From positions 62,001-126,000 of the forward strand of contig JADKBZ010000004.1 of the NCBI GenBank assembly GCA_016714815.1: a stretch of 64,000 bases of DNA, read 5' to 3'. The notes below the pieces were generated by a model. That model was not told the DNA's origin, ran no database searches, and saw only the letters and a program-made list of their open reading frames with translations. This DNA is from Holophagales bacterium (GTDB taxonomy: Bacteria; Acidobacteriota; Thermoanaerobaculia; UBA5066). Within the stretch, counting starts at the first letter, position 1; each line of letters starts with the position of its first letter. A program made the position numbers and the translations under genes. Of the stretch, positions 24,964-33,435 are shown piece after piece.

Positions 24964-25365
24964 TCAGACGCGGCGCCGCTTGCGGGGCCGGCAGCCGTTG
25001 TGGGGGATCGGAGTGGCGTCCTTGATGGAGCGGATGTCGAGCCCGGCGGCGGCCAGTGCCCGGATCGCGCTCTCCCGGCCCGCGCCGGGGCCCTGGACCC
25101 GCACGTCGAGCGTGCGGACGCCGTACTCCTTCGCCAGCTGGGCGGCGTTGCCCGCGGCGAGCTGGGCCGCGAACGGCGTCCCCTTGCGCGAGCCCTTGAA
25201 GCCGATCCGGCCTGCGGACGACCAGGCGAGCACGTTCCCGGATGGGTCGGTGATCGCGACGATCGTGTTGTTGAACGACGCCTGGACGGTGGCCACGGCG
25301 TGCGGAACGTTCTTCTTTTCTTTCTTGGGGCCCTTCTTGCGGCCCTTGGCGTCAGCGGCAGCCAT
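24964..25365 (-). CDS. rpsK: 30S ribosomal protein S11
   Basis: Platform protein of the 30S subunit contacting S18 and the 690 loop. 133 residues. Signatures include VQASFNNTIVAITDPSGNVLAW (internal part), GPGAGRESAIRALAAAGL and the C-terminal NGCRPRKRRRV. A basic 18-residue N-terminal stretch (GRKKGPKKEKK) is typical. ATG start 15 nt after rpsM. Confidence 0.97.
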   Translation of the reverse strand: MAAADAKGRKKGPKKEKKNVPHAVATVQASFNNTIVAITDPSGNVLAWSSAGRIGFKGSRKGTPFAAQLAAGNAAQLAKEYGVRTLDVRVQGPGAGRESAIRALAAAGLDIRSIKDATPIPHNGCRPRKRRRV

Positions 25366-25380
25366 CGGCTTTCCTCATCA

Positions 25381-25764
25381 CTACTTCTTCGTAGCCTTCT
25401 TCTTGCCGGCCACGGCGCCGCGCCGCGGGCCTTTCCGAGTCCGGGCGTTGGTGTGCGTCCGCTGACCGCGCACGGGCAGGCCGCGGCGGTGCCTGAGCCC
25501 GCGGTAGCAGCCGATGTCCATCAGACGCTTGATGTCCTGGGCGGTCTCCTTGCGGAGGTCCCCCTCGACTCTCAGGTCGTCCTGGATCTTCTTGCGGATC
25601 TTCGTGACCTCGTCTTCAGAAAGGTCCTTCACCCGCGTGTCGAGGCCAACCCCCGTATCCTTGAGGATCTTCTTCGCCGACGGGCGGCCGATCCCAAAGA
25701 TGTAGGTGAGACCGATCTCGACGCGCTTGTTCGGGGGGAGATCGACGCCGGCGATACGAGCCAT
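25381..25764 (-). CDS. rpsM: 30S ribosomal protein S13
   Basis: Head protein of the 30S subunit that contacts the 50S and P-site tRNA. 127 residues. MARIAGVDLPPNKRVEIGLTYI and the C-terminal RGLRHRRGLPVRGQRT with a basic tail (RKGPRRGAVAGKKKATKK) are diagnostic. ATG start. Sits between rpmJ and rpsK in the standard alpha-cluster order. Confidence 0.97.
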   Translation of the reverse strand: MARIAGVDLPPNKRVEIGLTYIFGIGRPSAKKILKDTGVGLDTRVKDLSEDEVTKIRKKIQDDLRVEGDLRKETAQDIKRLMDIGCYRGLRHRRGLPVRGQRTHTNARTRKGPRRGAVAGKKKATKK

Positions 25765-25776
25765 TCCCTGTTCCCT

Positions 25777-25890
25777 CTAACCCTGACGCTGCTTGTGCTT
25801 GGGGTTCTCGCAGATGACTCGGACGACCCCGGCCCGGCGGATCACCTTGCATTTCGTGCAGATCTTCTTAACGGACGCGCGGACTTTCAT
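25777..25890 (-). CDS. rpmJ: 50S ribosomal protein L36
   Basis: 37 residues: MKVRASVKKICTKCKVI, then CENPKHKQRQG. The zinc-binding set C-x2-C ... C-x4-H is intact, so it is the C+ form. ATG at 25888-25890, TAG stop at 25777-25779, 13 nt before rpsM. Position after infA is standard. Confidence 0.95.
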   Translation of the reverse strand: MKVRASVKKICTKCKVIRRAGVVRVICENPKHKQRQG

Positions 25891-25951
25891 ACGGTTCCTC
25901 GATCGTTTCGGCCTCGGCCTCCCGGGGGAGCCGGCGGAGCCTTACAGTTTA

Positions 25952-26170
25952 CTACTTGTACCGATAGATGATGCGACCCCGGTTCAGGTCGTAGGGAGAA
26001 AGCTCTACCAGCACCTTGTCGCCCGGCAGAATCCGGATGAAGTGCTTCCGCATCTTTCCCGAGATGTGGGCCAGGACCTGGTGCTTGTTCTCGAGCTCTA
26101 CCTTGAACATCGCGTTCGGCAGGGGCTCGATGACCGTCGCGGTCACCTCGATGGCGTCTTCCTTAGACAT
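25952..26170 (-). CDS. infA: Translation initiation factor IF-1
   Basis: 72 residues, the standard length of this single OB-fold factor that blocks the A site during initiation. MSKEDAIEVTATVIEPLPNA and LVELSPYDLNRGRIIYR are diagnostic. ATG start. Lies between map and rpmJ, as in many genomes. Confidence 0.97.
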   Translation of the reverse strand: MSKEDAIEVTATVIEPLPNAMFKVELENKHQVLAHISGKMRKHFIRILPGDKVLVELSPYDLNRGRIIYRYK

Positions 26171-26191
26171 CTAGGCCTCGAAACCCTCTCC

Positions 26192-27052
26192 TCAAAAAGC
26201 CCGGGCTTCGCCCGGGGCTGCCCGTTCCCCGAGCGGCGGCGCCGCCGGGACCGGGTATTCCGTCTCGTCCGGGACTCCAGTGACGAGACCGTCGGCCGAG
26301 AACCGGCCGAAACCGAGGACGATCGGCCCATCGATCGTCGCGACCACGGTATGTTCGAAATGCGCGGACGGCTTGCCGTCGAGAGTCCGGACCGTCCAGC
26401 CGTCCGGGCCGACCCGTACCTTCGCGGTGCCGAGGTTGAACATCGGCTCGATCGCGAGGGTCATCCCTTCGCGGATGACCTCGCCCTTCCCCCCGGGACC
26501 GTAGTTCGGAACCTGCGGCTCCTCGTGGAGAGAGGTCCCGATGCCGTGACCGACGTACTCGCGGACGACGCCGTAGCCTTTCGCCTTGGCGACCGCCTCG
26601 ACGGCGGCCCCGATGTCGCCGATCCGTCCCCCCACCCGCACGGCCGAGACGCCCGCGACGAGGGCCCGCCAGGTGTCCTTCACGAGGCCGCAGACGGCAG
26701 GAGGCGCGTCTCCGACGATCGCGGTTCGCGCCGCGTCGCCGAAGTAGCCGTCGACGATCGCCCCGAGGTCGAGGCCGACGATATCGCCGTCGCGGAGCTT
26801 TCGTTTCGGCGTCGGGATCCCGTGGACGACCTCCTCGTTCACCGAGGAGCAGATCGTCTTCGGATACCCGCGATACCCCGGAAAGGCCGCCTTCCCTCCC
26901 CGGCTGCGAATGCCGTCAGCGGCGATGCGGTCGATCTCTTCGGTGGTCACCCCGGGGCGGCACGCCGCGACGCATTCGGCCAGGGTCTCCTGGACGATCT
27001 TCGTCGCTCGCTCCATTTTCAGGAGCTCCGTCCGTCCCTTGCAGGTGATCAC
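26192..27052 (-). CDS. map: Methionine aminopeptidase, type I
   Basis: Removes the initiator methionine. 286 residues from the GTG at 27050-27052, which overlaps the adk stop as GTGA and gives VITCKGRTELLKMERA, matching the family N-terminus. Metal ligands: two Asp in GLDLGAIVDGYFGDAART, His in YVGHGIG, and Glu in AIEPMF and the C-terminal HFEHTVV region. About 30 extra Pro/Ala-rich residues extend the C-terminus. Confidence 0.96.
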   Translation of the reverse strand: MITCKGRTELLKMERATKIVQETLAECVAACRPGVTTEEIDRIAADGIRSRGGKAAFPGYRGYPKTICSSVNEEVVHGIPTPKRKLRDGDIVGLDLGAIVDGYFGDAARTAIVGDAPPAVCGLVKDTWRALVAGVSAVRVGGRIGDIGAAVEAVAKAKGYGVVREYVGHGIGTSLHEEPQVPNYGPGGKGEVIREGMTLAIEPMFNLGTAKVRVGPDGWTVRTLDGKPSAHFEHTVVATIDGPIVLGFGRFSADGLVTGVPDETEYPVPAAPPLGERAAPGEARAF

Positions 27053-27639
27053 GCGAGGATCCTGCCGGCGGCGTGGTTGACGGCGGCCAGGACGTCCGCC
27101 GCCACGGCCTCGACCGGCCGGTCGCCGTCGACCCGGTGGAAGAGGTTCCGCTGGCGATAGAGCTCGGCCAGCGGCTCCGTCTTCTCCCTGAAAACCCTGA
27201 GGCGGGAGGTGACGGTCTCCGGCGTGTCGTCCGTCCGGCCCTCGAGGAGGGACCGGCGAACGAGACGCTCGACGATGACCGGGTCCGAGACGTCGATGAA
27301 GAGGACGACCCCGACGGCCCGGCCCTCTTCCTGTAGCAGCTTGTCCAGCGCCGCGGCCTGCGGCACCGTCCGCGGGAAGCCGTCGAAGAGCGCGCCGCCC
27401 GTCGCGTCGGGCTCCTCGACGCGCTCCTTCAGCATCCTGATGACGAGGTCGTCCGGCACGAGCGCGCCGGAATCCATGATCGGCTTTGCAATCTTCCCGA
27501 GCTCGGTCCCACGCGCGACATGCGAACGGAGGAGGTCCCCCGTCGAGATCTGCGGGATGCCGAGCGTGGACGCCAGACGCGAGGCCTGCGTTCCCTTGCC
27601 GGACCCGGGCGGGCCGAAGAAGACTACGTCGACTGGCAC
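27049..27639 (-). CDS. adk: Adenylate kinase
   Basis: Interconverts AMP, ATP and ADP. 196 residues, the short form without the zinc-LID insertion. Walker A GPPGSGKGTQ (9-18), AMP-binding ISTGDLLR, and DGFPRT are present; the LID is reduced to LLEGRTDDTPETV. The GTG start at 27637-27639 lies 3 nt past the secY stop. secY-adk-map is the usual gene order. Confidence 0.96.
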   Translation of the reverse strand: MPVDVVFFGPPGSGKGTQASRLASTLGIPQISTGDLLRSHVARGTELGKIAKPIMDSGALVPDDLVIRMLKERVEEPDATGGALFDGFPRTVPQAAALDKLLQEEGRAVGVVLFIDVSDPVIVERLVRRSLLEGRTDDTPETVTSRLRVFREKTEPLAELYRQRNLFHRVDGDRPVEAVAADVLAAVNHAAGRILA

Positions 27640-27642
27640 GGT

Positions 27643-29049
27643 CTAGCTCCTGCGCCCCCGGATGCGGCCCTTCTTGAGGAATCCATCGTAGTTCCGCATC
27701 ACGAGCTGGGATTCGATCTGCTGCACGGTGTCCATCGCGACCCCCACGACGATGAGAAGCGACGTGCCCCCGAAGTAGAAAGGCACGCCGAGGCCCTGGG
27801 TGATGAAGTTCGGCAGGTTCGAGTCGAGCCACGGTCCGATCCCGGGAATGCTCTGGACCTTGAAGCCCATCAGGAGGAACTCTGGGATCAGGGCGACGAT
27901 CGTCAGGTAGAGGGCGCCGATGAGCGTGATCCGCGTCAGGACGCTGTCGATGTAGTCGGACGTCGCCTTGCCCGGCCGGATGCCGGGGATGAACCCGCCG
28001 TACTTCCGCATGTTCTCCGCGGTGTCCGTCGGGTTGAAGATGATCGAGATGTAGAAGTAGCAGAAGAAGATGATCGCGAGGGCGTAGAAGAGGTTGTAGA
28101 GCGGCTGCCCCATGGCGAGCTGGTCTGCGATCTTCTTCATGAAGTCGCTCTTGAAGGCCGACGCGAGGTACTGCGGGAACTGGATGATCGAGACGGCGAA
28201 GATGATCGGGATGACGCCGCCCGTGTTCACGCGAAGGGGCAGGTAGGTGTTCTGCCCGCCGTAGACGCGCCGTCCGACCACGCGCTTGGCGTACTGGACG
28301 GGGATGCGGCGCTGGGCTCGTTCGACGAAGACGATGATCGCGACGACGCCGAGCATGAAGACCGTCAGGAGCAGCGCCGTGAAGAGCGACATCTGCCCGC
28401 GCTGCATCTGGCGGAACATCTGCCAGACCGCCGTCGGGAGGCCGACCACGATACCCGCGAAGATGATGAGCGAGATCCCGTTGCCGATGCCCCGCTCCGT
28501 CATCTGCTCCCCGAGCCACATGACGAAGGCGGTACCGGTCGTGAGCGTGAGGATCGCCATGAGGACGAACGGGATCTTCCCGCCTTCCGATGTCGGATCG
28601 CGCAGGACGAGGAACTTGCCGGTGGCCGTCGTGGAGCCCCAGAGCCAGAGCGCGATGCCGGCTCCCTGGACGACCGAGAGGACCACGGTGCCGTAGCGCG
28701 TGTACTGGGTGATCTTCCGGCGGCCCATCTCTCCTTCCTTCGAGAGCTTCTCGAGGTAGGGCCAGACGACCGTCAGGAGCTGCAGGATGATCGAGGCCGT
28801 GATGTACGGCGTGATGCCGAGGGCGAAAACCGAGATGCGCCGAAGCGCGCCCCCCGAGAACATGTCGAGGAACCCGAGGAGCCCGCCGGCGCTCGCCTTG
28901 AAGAACTCCTCGAGCGCAAGGGCGTCGAGCCCCGGCGTCGGGATGTGCGCGCCGACCCGGTAGATCGCCAGCAGCCCGAAAGTGAACAGGACTCTCTTCC
29001 TGAGGTCCGGGACCGCGAAGATGTTCCGGAAGGACTCGAGGATGATCAC
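27643..29049 (-). CDS. secY: Protein translocase subunit SecY
   Basis: Channel subunit of the Sec translocase in the cytoplasmic membrane. 468 residues with ten hydrophobic segments. Signatures include GITPYITASIILQLL, the plug region GGALRRISVFALG, and cytoplasmic loop residues IGGNGISLIIFAGI-like (GIGNGISLIIFAG). The GTG at 29047-29049 overlaps the rplO stop as GTGA and starts the typical amphipathic helix ESFRNIFAVPDLRKRV. Partner secE is at 55381. Confidence 0.96.
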   Translation of the reverse strand: MIILESFRNIFAVPDLRKRVLFTFGLLAIYRVGAHIPTPGLDALALEEFFKASAGGLLGFLDMFSGGALRRISVFALGITPYITASIILQLLTVVWPYLEKLSKEGEMGRRKITQYTRYGTVVLSVVQGAGIALWLWGSTTATGKFLVLRDPTSEGGKIPFVLMAILTLTTGTAFVMWLGEQMTERGIGNGISLIIFAGIVVGLPTAVWQMFRQMQRGQMSLFTALLLTVFMLGVVAIIVFVERAQRRIPVQYAKRVVGRRVYGGQNTYLPLRVNTGGVIPIIFAVSIIQFPQYLASAFKSDFMKKIADQLAMGQPLYNLFYALAIIFFCYFYISIIFNPTDTAENMRKYGGFIPGIRPGKATSDYIDSVLTRITLIGALYLTIVALIPEFLLMGFKVQSIPGIGPWLDSNLPNFITQGLGVPFYFGGTSLLIVVGVAMDTVQQIESQLVMRNYDGFLKKGRIRGRRS

Positions 29050-29501
29050 GCCGGGACTTCCTCGCAACGGCCGCCGGCCGCTTCGATCTTCTTCCTGGCG
29101 CCTGCGGTGAACTGGTGGGCCACCACCGTGAGGGCCTTGTTCAGGTCGCCCGTGCCGAGCACCTTCACCTCCGCCCCCTTGCGGTGGAGGAGGCCGGCCT
29201 TGCCGAGAGACTCGGCGTCGACCGTCGCGCCCGCGGCGAAAACGCGCTCGAGCGCCTCGACCGGGACGGTGTTCCATTCCTTGCGGAAGATGTTCTTGAA
29301 GCCGCGCTTGGGCAGCCGGCGATGGAGCGGCATCTGGCCGCCCTCGCGCCCGAGCTGGCCGGAGTAGCCGCTGCGGGACTGCTGGCCCTTGTGGCCCTTG
29401 CCCGAGGTCTTCCCCAGGCCGGAGCCGGGGCCGCGGCCGACGCGCTTGCGCGACGACGTCGCCCCCTTCCGGGGACCGAGTGTGTGGAGTCCGTGAGCCA
29501 T
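29046..29501 (-). CDS. rplO: 50S ribosomal protein L15
   Basis: 151 residues. The glycine/arginine-rich N-terminus (KRVGRGPGSGLGKTSGKGHKG) and GGQMPLHRRLPKRGFKN are diagnostic of this late-assembly 50S protein. ATG start, 18 nt downstream of rpmD; GTGA overlap with secY. Confidence 0.97.
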   Translation of the reverse strand: MAHGLHTLGPRKGATSSRKRVGRGPGSGLGKTSGKGHKGQQSRSGYSGQLGREGGQMPLHRRLPKRGFKNIFRKEWNTVPVEALERVFAAGATVDAESLGKAGLLHRKGAEVKVLGTGDLNKALTVVAHQFTAGARKKIEAAGGRCEEVPA

Positions 29502-29519
29502 GGCGTCTCGTCCCTCTCG

Positions 29520-29885
29520 CTACTCGCCCACAACCTCGACGAGGTGGCGGATCTTGAGGATCTGCCCGCGCGTGGCGGGCGTGTCGGCCCTCACGACCTC
29601 GTGGCGGATTCGCCGGAGGCCGAGGCCCTTGAGGGCCTGCTTCTGGTCGACCGGAGTGCAGATGCCGGAACGGATCTGCCGGATCCGGATCGTCTTCTTC
29701 TCGGCGGCCGTGGCCACGGCCTTCGCCGGAGCCGCCGGCTTCGGGGCCGCTGGGGCCTCGGCCTTCACCGGAGCCGCCGAAACGGCACCGGTCGCCTTCG
29801 CCGACTTCTTCGGGACGCCGGCCGCCGAGGCGACCTCCGTCAGGAGGGTGTCGACGTCTTTCTTGGGATTCTTCTTGTCGGCCAT
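29520..29885 (-). CDS. rpmD: 50S ribosomal protein L30 with N-terminal extension
   Basis: 121 residues, twice the usual 60. The L30 core occupies about 63-121 (IRIRQIRSGICTPVDQKQAL; GLGLRRIRHEV; GQILKIRHLVEVV). The first 62 residues are an Ala/Lys/Pro-rich extension (PVKAEAPAAPKPAAPAKA). The ATG at 29883-29885 overlaps the rpsE stop by one base; a GTG just upstream (29888) overlaps as GTGA and would add one residue. Confidence 0.9.
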   Translation of the reverse strand: MADKKNPKKDVDTLLTEVASAAGVPKKSAKATGAVSAAPVKAEAPAAPKPAAPAKAVATAAEKKTIRIRQIRSGICTPVDQKQALKGLGLRRIRHEVVRADTPATRGQILKIRHLVEVVGE

Positions 29886-30553
29886 CACTTGGTCTCCGCC
29901 ACGGCCTCCGGAGCCGGAGCCGCCTCGACGACCGCGGCCGCAGCCGCCGCCTCGGCCGGCGAGCCGGACGTCCGGCCACGGGCCTTGAAGATCGCCTGGG
30001 CCAGGTGGAGGTTCCGGAGCGCGTCGAAGGTCGCCTTGACGACGTTGTGGGGGTTCGTCGTCCCGAGCGACTTCGTCAGGATGTTCTGGACGCCGACGGC
30101 CTCGAGGATCGCGCGGACCGCGCCGCCGGCGATGACGCCGGTGCCTTCGGAGGCCGGCTTGAGGAAGACCTTCCCCGCGCCGTAGTGCCCGGTGACGGCG
30201 TGCGGGATCGTCTTGCCCTTCAGCGTGACGAGGATCATGGTCTTCTTGGCCATCTCGATCCCCTTCTTGATGGCCGTGGGGACTTCCTTCGCCTTCCCGG
30301 CGCCATAGCCGACGCGGCCCTTGCCGTCGCCGACGATGACGAGCGCGGAGAACGAGAAGTTCTTGCCGCCCTTGACGACCTTCGTGACACGGTTGATGTG
30401 CACGACGTGGTCGATCAGGTCGGCGCCGGCGCGGCCCTCACCGAGGGCCCCCGCGGGGCGCTGGGGAGCGGCGTTCGGACCGCCGGGGCCTCGGCCCGGA
30501 CCGCCCGGACGGTTGCCGAAGCGGGGGGGACGGTTCGTGGGTGTGCTGCTCAA
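29885..30553 (-). CDS. rpsE: 30S ribosomal protein S5
   Basis: 222 residues, longer than the usual 165 because of a Gly/Pro/Arg-rich N-terminus (about 1-40) and an Ala-rich C-terminus (about 195-222). The core is normal: DHVVHINRVTKVVKGGKNFSF, GDGKGRVGYGAGKAKEV and GTGVIAGGAVRAILE. The start is TTG at 30551-30553, overlapping the rplR stop (TTGA), with AAGGGG 8 nt upstream. Confidence 0.94.
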   Translation of the reverse strand: MSSTPTNRPPRFGNRPGGPGRGPGGPNAAPQRPAGALGEGRAGADLIDHVVHINRVTKVVKGGKNFSFSALVIVGDGKGRVGYGAGKAKEVPTAIKKGIEMAKKTMILVTLKGKTIPHAVTGHYGAGKVFLKPASEGTGVIAGGAVRAILEAVGVQNILTKSLGTTNPHNVVKATFDALRNLHLAQAIFKARGRTSGSPAEAAAAAAVVEAAPAPEAVAETK

Positions 30554-30918
30554 AACTTCAACCCCTTCTCGCGCGCGGAGTCGGCGAGAGCCTTGACGTT
30601 GCCGTGGTAGAGGTGGCCGCCACGGTCGAAGACGACCGCCGCGATCCCCTTCTCCTTCGCCCGCTCGGCGATCAGGGCGCCGACGGAAACCGCCGCGGCC
30701 TTGCCCGCGGCGCTCTTCCGCCCGCCGAGGACGCCGGCCTCCCGGGAGCTCGCCTGGGCGAGGGTGTGCCCGGATGCGTCGTCGATGAGCTGCGCGTAGA
30801 TGTACTTCAACGTCCTGCGAACGGCCAGCCGGGGCCGCACGGCGGACCCTTCGACCTTCTGGCGGATCCTCTCGTGGATCCTCTCGCGCGCCTCGACGCG
30901 TGCCTGAGCCCTGTTCAT
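30550..30918 (-). CDS. rplR: 50S ribosomal protein L18
   Basis: 5S rRNA-binding protein, 122 residues, normal length. RPRLAVRRTLKYIYAQLIDD and AKEKGIAAVVFDRGGHLYHG are diagnostic; the N-terminus is basic. ATG start 11 nt after rplF; its last codons contain the ribosome-binding sequence for the TTG start of rpsE. Confidence 0.97.
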   Translation of the reverse strand: MNRAQARVEARERIHERIRQKVEGSAVRPRLAVRRTLKYIYAQLIDDASGHTLAQASSREAGVLGGRKSAAGKAAAVSVGALIAERAKEKGIAAVVFDRGGHLYHGNVKALADSAREKGLKF

Positions 30919-30928
30919 CGTCGGGACC

Positions 30929-31486
30929 TCACTTGCCGGTGGCCTTTCCGGCCTTCTTCTTCAGGACCTCGCCGACGAAGCGAAAGCCCTTGAGCTTGTA
31001 GGGGTCGGGCGGCTTGATGGAGCGGATCCGCGTGGCCGTTTCGCCGACTTTCTGCTTGTCGACGCCCGTGACGACGATGTGCGTCACGTCCTTGGCCTTC
31101 GCGTCCGGCGCCACGTCGATCGTCACGCCCGCCGGTTCGGGGAACCGGACGGTGTGCGAGTAGCCGCACGTGAAGACGACTTCGGTCCCCTTCTTCTCGG
31201 CCTTGTAGCCGATTCCGACGAGGTCGATGGCGCGACGGTAGCCGTCGGCGACACCGACGACCGCGTTCTGGACGAGCGCCCGGTTCAGGCCGTGGAAGGC
31301 ACGGACCCGCTTCTCCTCGCTTGATCTCACGAGGTCGACGCGGCCGTCCTTCACGGCGACGGAGATGCCGTCGAGAATCGGCGTGGACACCGTTCCCTTG
31401 GGCCCCTTGACGTGGACTCCCGCAGCGTCGACCTTGACCTCGACGCCCTTGGGGAGGGTGATCGGCTTCTTTCCGACTCGCGACAT
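30929..31486 (-). CDS. rplF: 50S ribosomal protein L6
   Basis: 185 residues, two repeats of the L6 fold near the factor-binding site. MSRVGKKPITLPKGVEV, HGLNRALVQNAVVGV and the second-repeat signature IRSIKPPDPYKLKGFRF (KPPDPYKxKG) are present. ATG start; normal length. Confidence 0.97.
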   Translation of the reverse strand: MSRVGKKPITLPKGVEVKVDAAGVHVKGPKGTVSTPILDGISVAVKDGRVDLVRSSEEKRVRAFHGLNRALVQNAVVGVADGYRRAIDLVGIGYKAEKKGTEVVFTCGYSHTVRFPEPAGVTIDVAPDAKAKDVTHIVVTGVDKQKVGETATRIRSIKPPDPYKLKGFRFVGEVLKKKAGKATGK

Positions 31487-31503
31487 CGTCTTCTCTCCCG
31501 GCC

Positions 31504-31905
31504 CTACCAGACCGAGCAGACGACCTCGCCGCCCAGGCCGCGCTTGCGCGCGTCGTGGCCGGTGAGGAGACCCTGCGAAGTCGAGACGATGGCGATTCCG
31601 AGCCCGCCCAGGACACGAGGGAGCTCGTCCTTGCCGCGGTAGAGGCGCCGGCCCGGACGCGAGACGCGCGTCAGGCCGTGGATGACGGGGTTGCCCGCGT
31701 CGTCGTACTTGAGGTAGAGGCGGAGCATGCCGGCGCCCTTGTCGTCCAGGATCTTGAAGTTCTTCAGATAGCCCTCGTCCTTGAGGAGGCGGGCGATCTC
31801 GATCTTCAGCCTGGAGGACGGGACGTCGATCTTCTCGTGGCGGGCGGACAGGCCGTTCCGCACACGGGTCAGCAGGTCGGCGATCGGGTCGGTCAGAGCA
31901 GCCAC
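31504..31905 (-). CDS. rpsH: 30S ribosomal protein S8
   Basis: 133 residues. TDPIADLLTRVRNG at the N-terminus and the C-terminal LGGLGIAIVSTSQGLLTGHDARKRGLGGEVVCSVW are diagnostic (quoted parts LGIAIVSTSQGLLT and GGEVVCSVW). S8 is the autogenous repressor of the spc operon in enteric bacteria; no target structure was identified here. GTG start. Confidence 0.97.
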   Translation of the reverse strand: MAALTDPIADLLTRVRNGLSARHEKIDVPSSRLKIEIARLLKDEGYLKNFKILDDKGAGMLRLYLKYDDAGNPVIHGLTRVSRPGRRLYRGKDELPRVLGGLGIAIVSTSQGLLTGHDARKRGLGGEVVCSVW

Positions 31906-31915
31906 GTGCCCCCCC

Positions 31916-32101
31916 TCACCACGACGCCTTGGTCACGCCCGGGACGTAGCCCGCGAGCGCGAGGTTGCGGAAGCAGATGCGGCAGGTGCCGAACTTGCGC
32001 ATGTACGAGCGGGGCCGGCCGCAGATCTTGCAGCGGTTTTTCGCCCGGATCGCGAACTTCGGCGTCCTGTTTGCCTTGACGATTGAGGAGCGACGAGCCA
32101 T
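31916..32101 (-). CDS. rpsN: 30S ribosomal protein S14, zinc-binding type (S14 type Z)
   Basis: 61 residues. Two CxxC pairs (NRCKICGRP and GTCRICFRN) bind zinc; the C-terminal LALAGYVPGVTKASW is diagnostic. This short form lacks the 40-residue insertion of the zinc-free S14. ATG start between rplE and rpsH. Confidence 0.97.
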   Translation of the reverse strand: MARRSSIVKANRTPKFAIRAKNRCKICGRPRSYMRKFGTCRICFRNLALAGYVPGVTKASW

Positions 32102-32120
32102 CGACGGTTCTCCCTTGTTC

Positions 32121-32663
32121 CTAGCGCCCGAACGGCATGCCCAGCTCGCGGAGCAGGACTCTCGCCCTGTCGTCGGAGCCGGCCGTCGTCACGATCGTGA
32201 CGTTGAGGCCCTTCGACTTGTCCACCTTGCCCGGGTCGATCTCCGGGAAGACGAGGTGGTCCTTGATGCCGAGCGTGTAGTTCCCGCGGCCGTCGAAGGC
32301 CCGGGTGGGCACGCCGCGGAAGTCACGCACCCGCGGAAGGGCGATGTTCAGGAGGCGGTCGAGGAACTCGTACATCCGCTCGCCGCGCAGTGTGACCCGG
32401 CAGCCGATCGGCATGCCGGCTCGGAGCTTGAAGGTCGCGATGGACTTGCGCGCCTTCGTGATGACGGCGCGCTGGCCGGCGATCTTGGTCAGCTCCTCGG
32501 CGGCGGCTTCGACGATCTTCACGTTCGTGATCGCCTCGCCGACGCCCATGTTCAGGACGACCTTCTCGATCTTCGGAACCGCCATCGCGTTGTCGATCCC
32601 GAATTCCTTCTTCAGGACCGGGACGACGTCCGTGCGGTACTTGTCGTTGAGCCGCGACGACAT
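32121..32663 (-). CDS. rplE: 50S ribosomal protein L5
   Basis: 5S rRNA-binding protein of the central protuberance, 180 residues. VLNMGVGEA, RAVITKARKSIATFKLR, GCRVTLRGERMYEFLDRL and DFRGVPTRAFDGRGNYTLGI are all typical. ATG start 4 nt after rplX. Confidence 0.97.
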   Translation of the reverse strand: MSSRLNDKYRTDVVPVLKKEFGIDNAMAVPKIEKVVLNMGVGEAITNVKIVEAAAEELTKIAGQRAVITKARKSIATFKLRAGMPIGCRVTLRGERMYEFLDRLLNIALPRVRDFRGVPTRAFDGRGNYTLGIKDHLVFPEIDPGKVDKSKGLNVTIVTTAGSDDRARVLLRELGMPFGR

Positions 32664-32666
32664 CTC

Positions 32667-33035
32667 TTACGCTCCCGTCTTCTTGACAACGGAGGAGATC
32701 GTCGCCTTGCTCCGGAGCGCGTAGCGGACGCGCTCGCCACCCTCGACGCGCACGCCGACCCTCGTCGGCTTGCCCGTCTCGGGATCGCGGAGCATGACGT
32801 TCGAGACGGCGATGGCCGCTTCCTTCTCGACGATCCCGCCCTTGATGTTCTTCTGCGGGTTCGGGCGCGTGGCACGCTTGATGAGGTTCACGCCCTCCAC
32901 GACGACCCGCCCCTTCGCCGGCACGACGCGCAGGACTTTCCCGTGCGCCCCCCGGTTCTTGCCGGTCAGGACGACGACGTCGTCACCCTTCCGGACGGTG
33001 AGTTTTCCCTTGTATTCGGGCTGTTTTTTCTTCAT
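32667..33035 (-). CDS. rplX: 50S ribosomal protein L24
   Basis: 122 residues. KOW motif VRKGDDVVVLTGKNRGAHGKV near the N-terminus, followed by VVEGVNLIKRATRPN, the standard L24 signature. It starts 50S assembly at the exit-tunnel side. ATG start; the gene sits between rplN and rplE in the usual order. The C-terminus (VEGGERVRYALRSKAT) is unremarkable. Confidence 0.96.
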   Translation of the reverse strand: MKKKQPEYKGKLTVRKGDDVVVLTGKNRGAHGKVLRVVPAKGRVVVEGVNLIKRATRPNPQKNIKGGIVEKEAAIAVSNVMLRDPETGKPTRVGVRVEGGERVRYALRSKATISSVVKKTGA

Positions 33036-33045
33036 CGCGGGCGCC

Positions 33046-33420
33046 TCAGATCACCTCGGGAGCCAGCGAGATGATCTTCATGAACTTCTTCTCGCGGAGC
33101 TCCCGCGCGACCGGCCCGAACACGCGGGTGCCGATCGGCTCCTTCTCGTTGTTGATCAGGACGGCCGCGTTGTTGTCGAACCGGATGTAGCTGCCATCCC
33201 GGCGGCGCTGCTCCCGGCGCGTCCTGACGATGACGGCCTTCACGACCTTCCCCTTCTTCACGGCGTCGGGCGCGTCCGGAGCCGACTCCCTCACCGCGCA
33301 GGTGATCACGTCTCCCAGGTGTCCGTACTGCCCGACGGAGCCCCCCTTGAGGCGGATGCAGAAGAGCCGTTTCGCGCCGGAGTTGTCGGCGACGTCGAGG
33401 ATCGTCCCCATCTGAATCAT
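33046..33420 (-). CDS. rplN: 50S ribosomal protein L14
   Basis: 124 residues, normal length. MIQMGTILDVADNSGAKRLFC, GDVITCAVRESAPD and GTRVFGPVARELREKKFMKI are diagnostic. It forms an intersubunit bridge with 16S helix 14. ATG start 15 nt after rpsQ. Confidence 0.97.
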   Translation of the reverse strand: MIQMGTILDVADNSGAKRLFCIRLKGGSVGQYGHLGDVITCAVRESAPDAPDAVKKGKVVKAVIVRTRREQRRRDGSYIRFDNNAAVLINNEKEPIGTRVFGPVARELREKKFMKIISLAPEVI

Positions 33421-33435
33421 GGCGGCTCTCCTCCC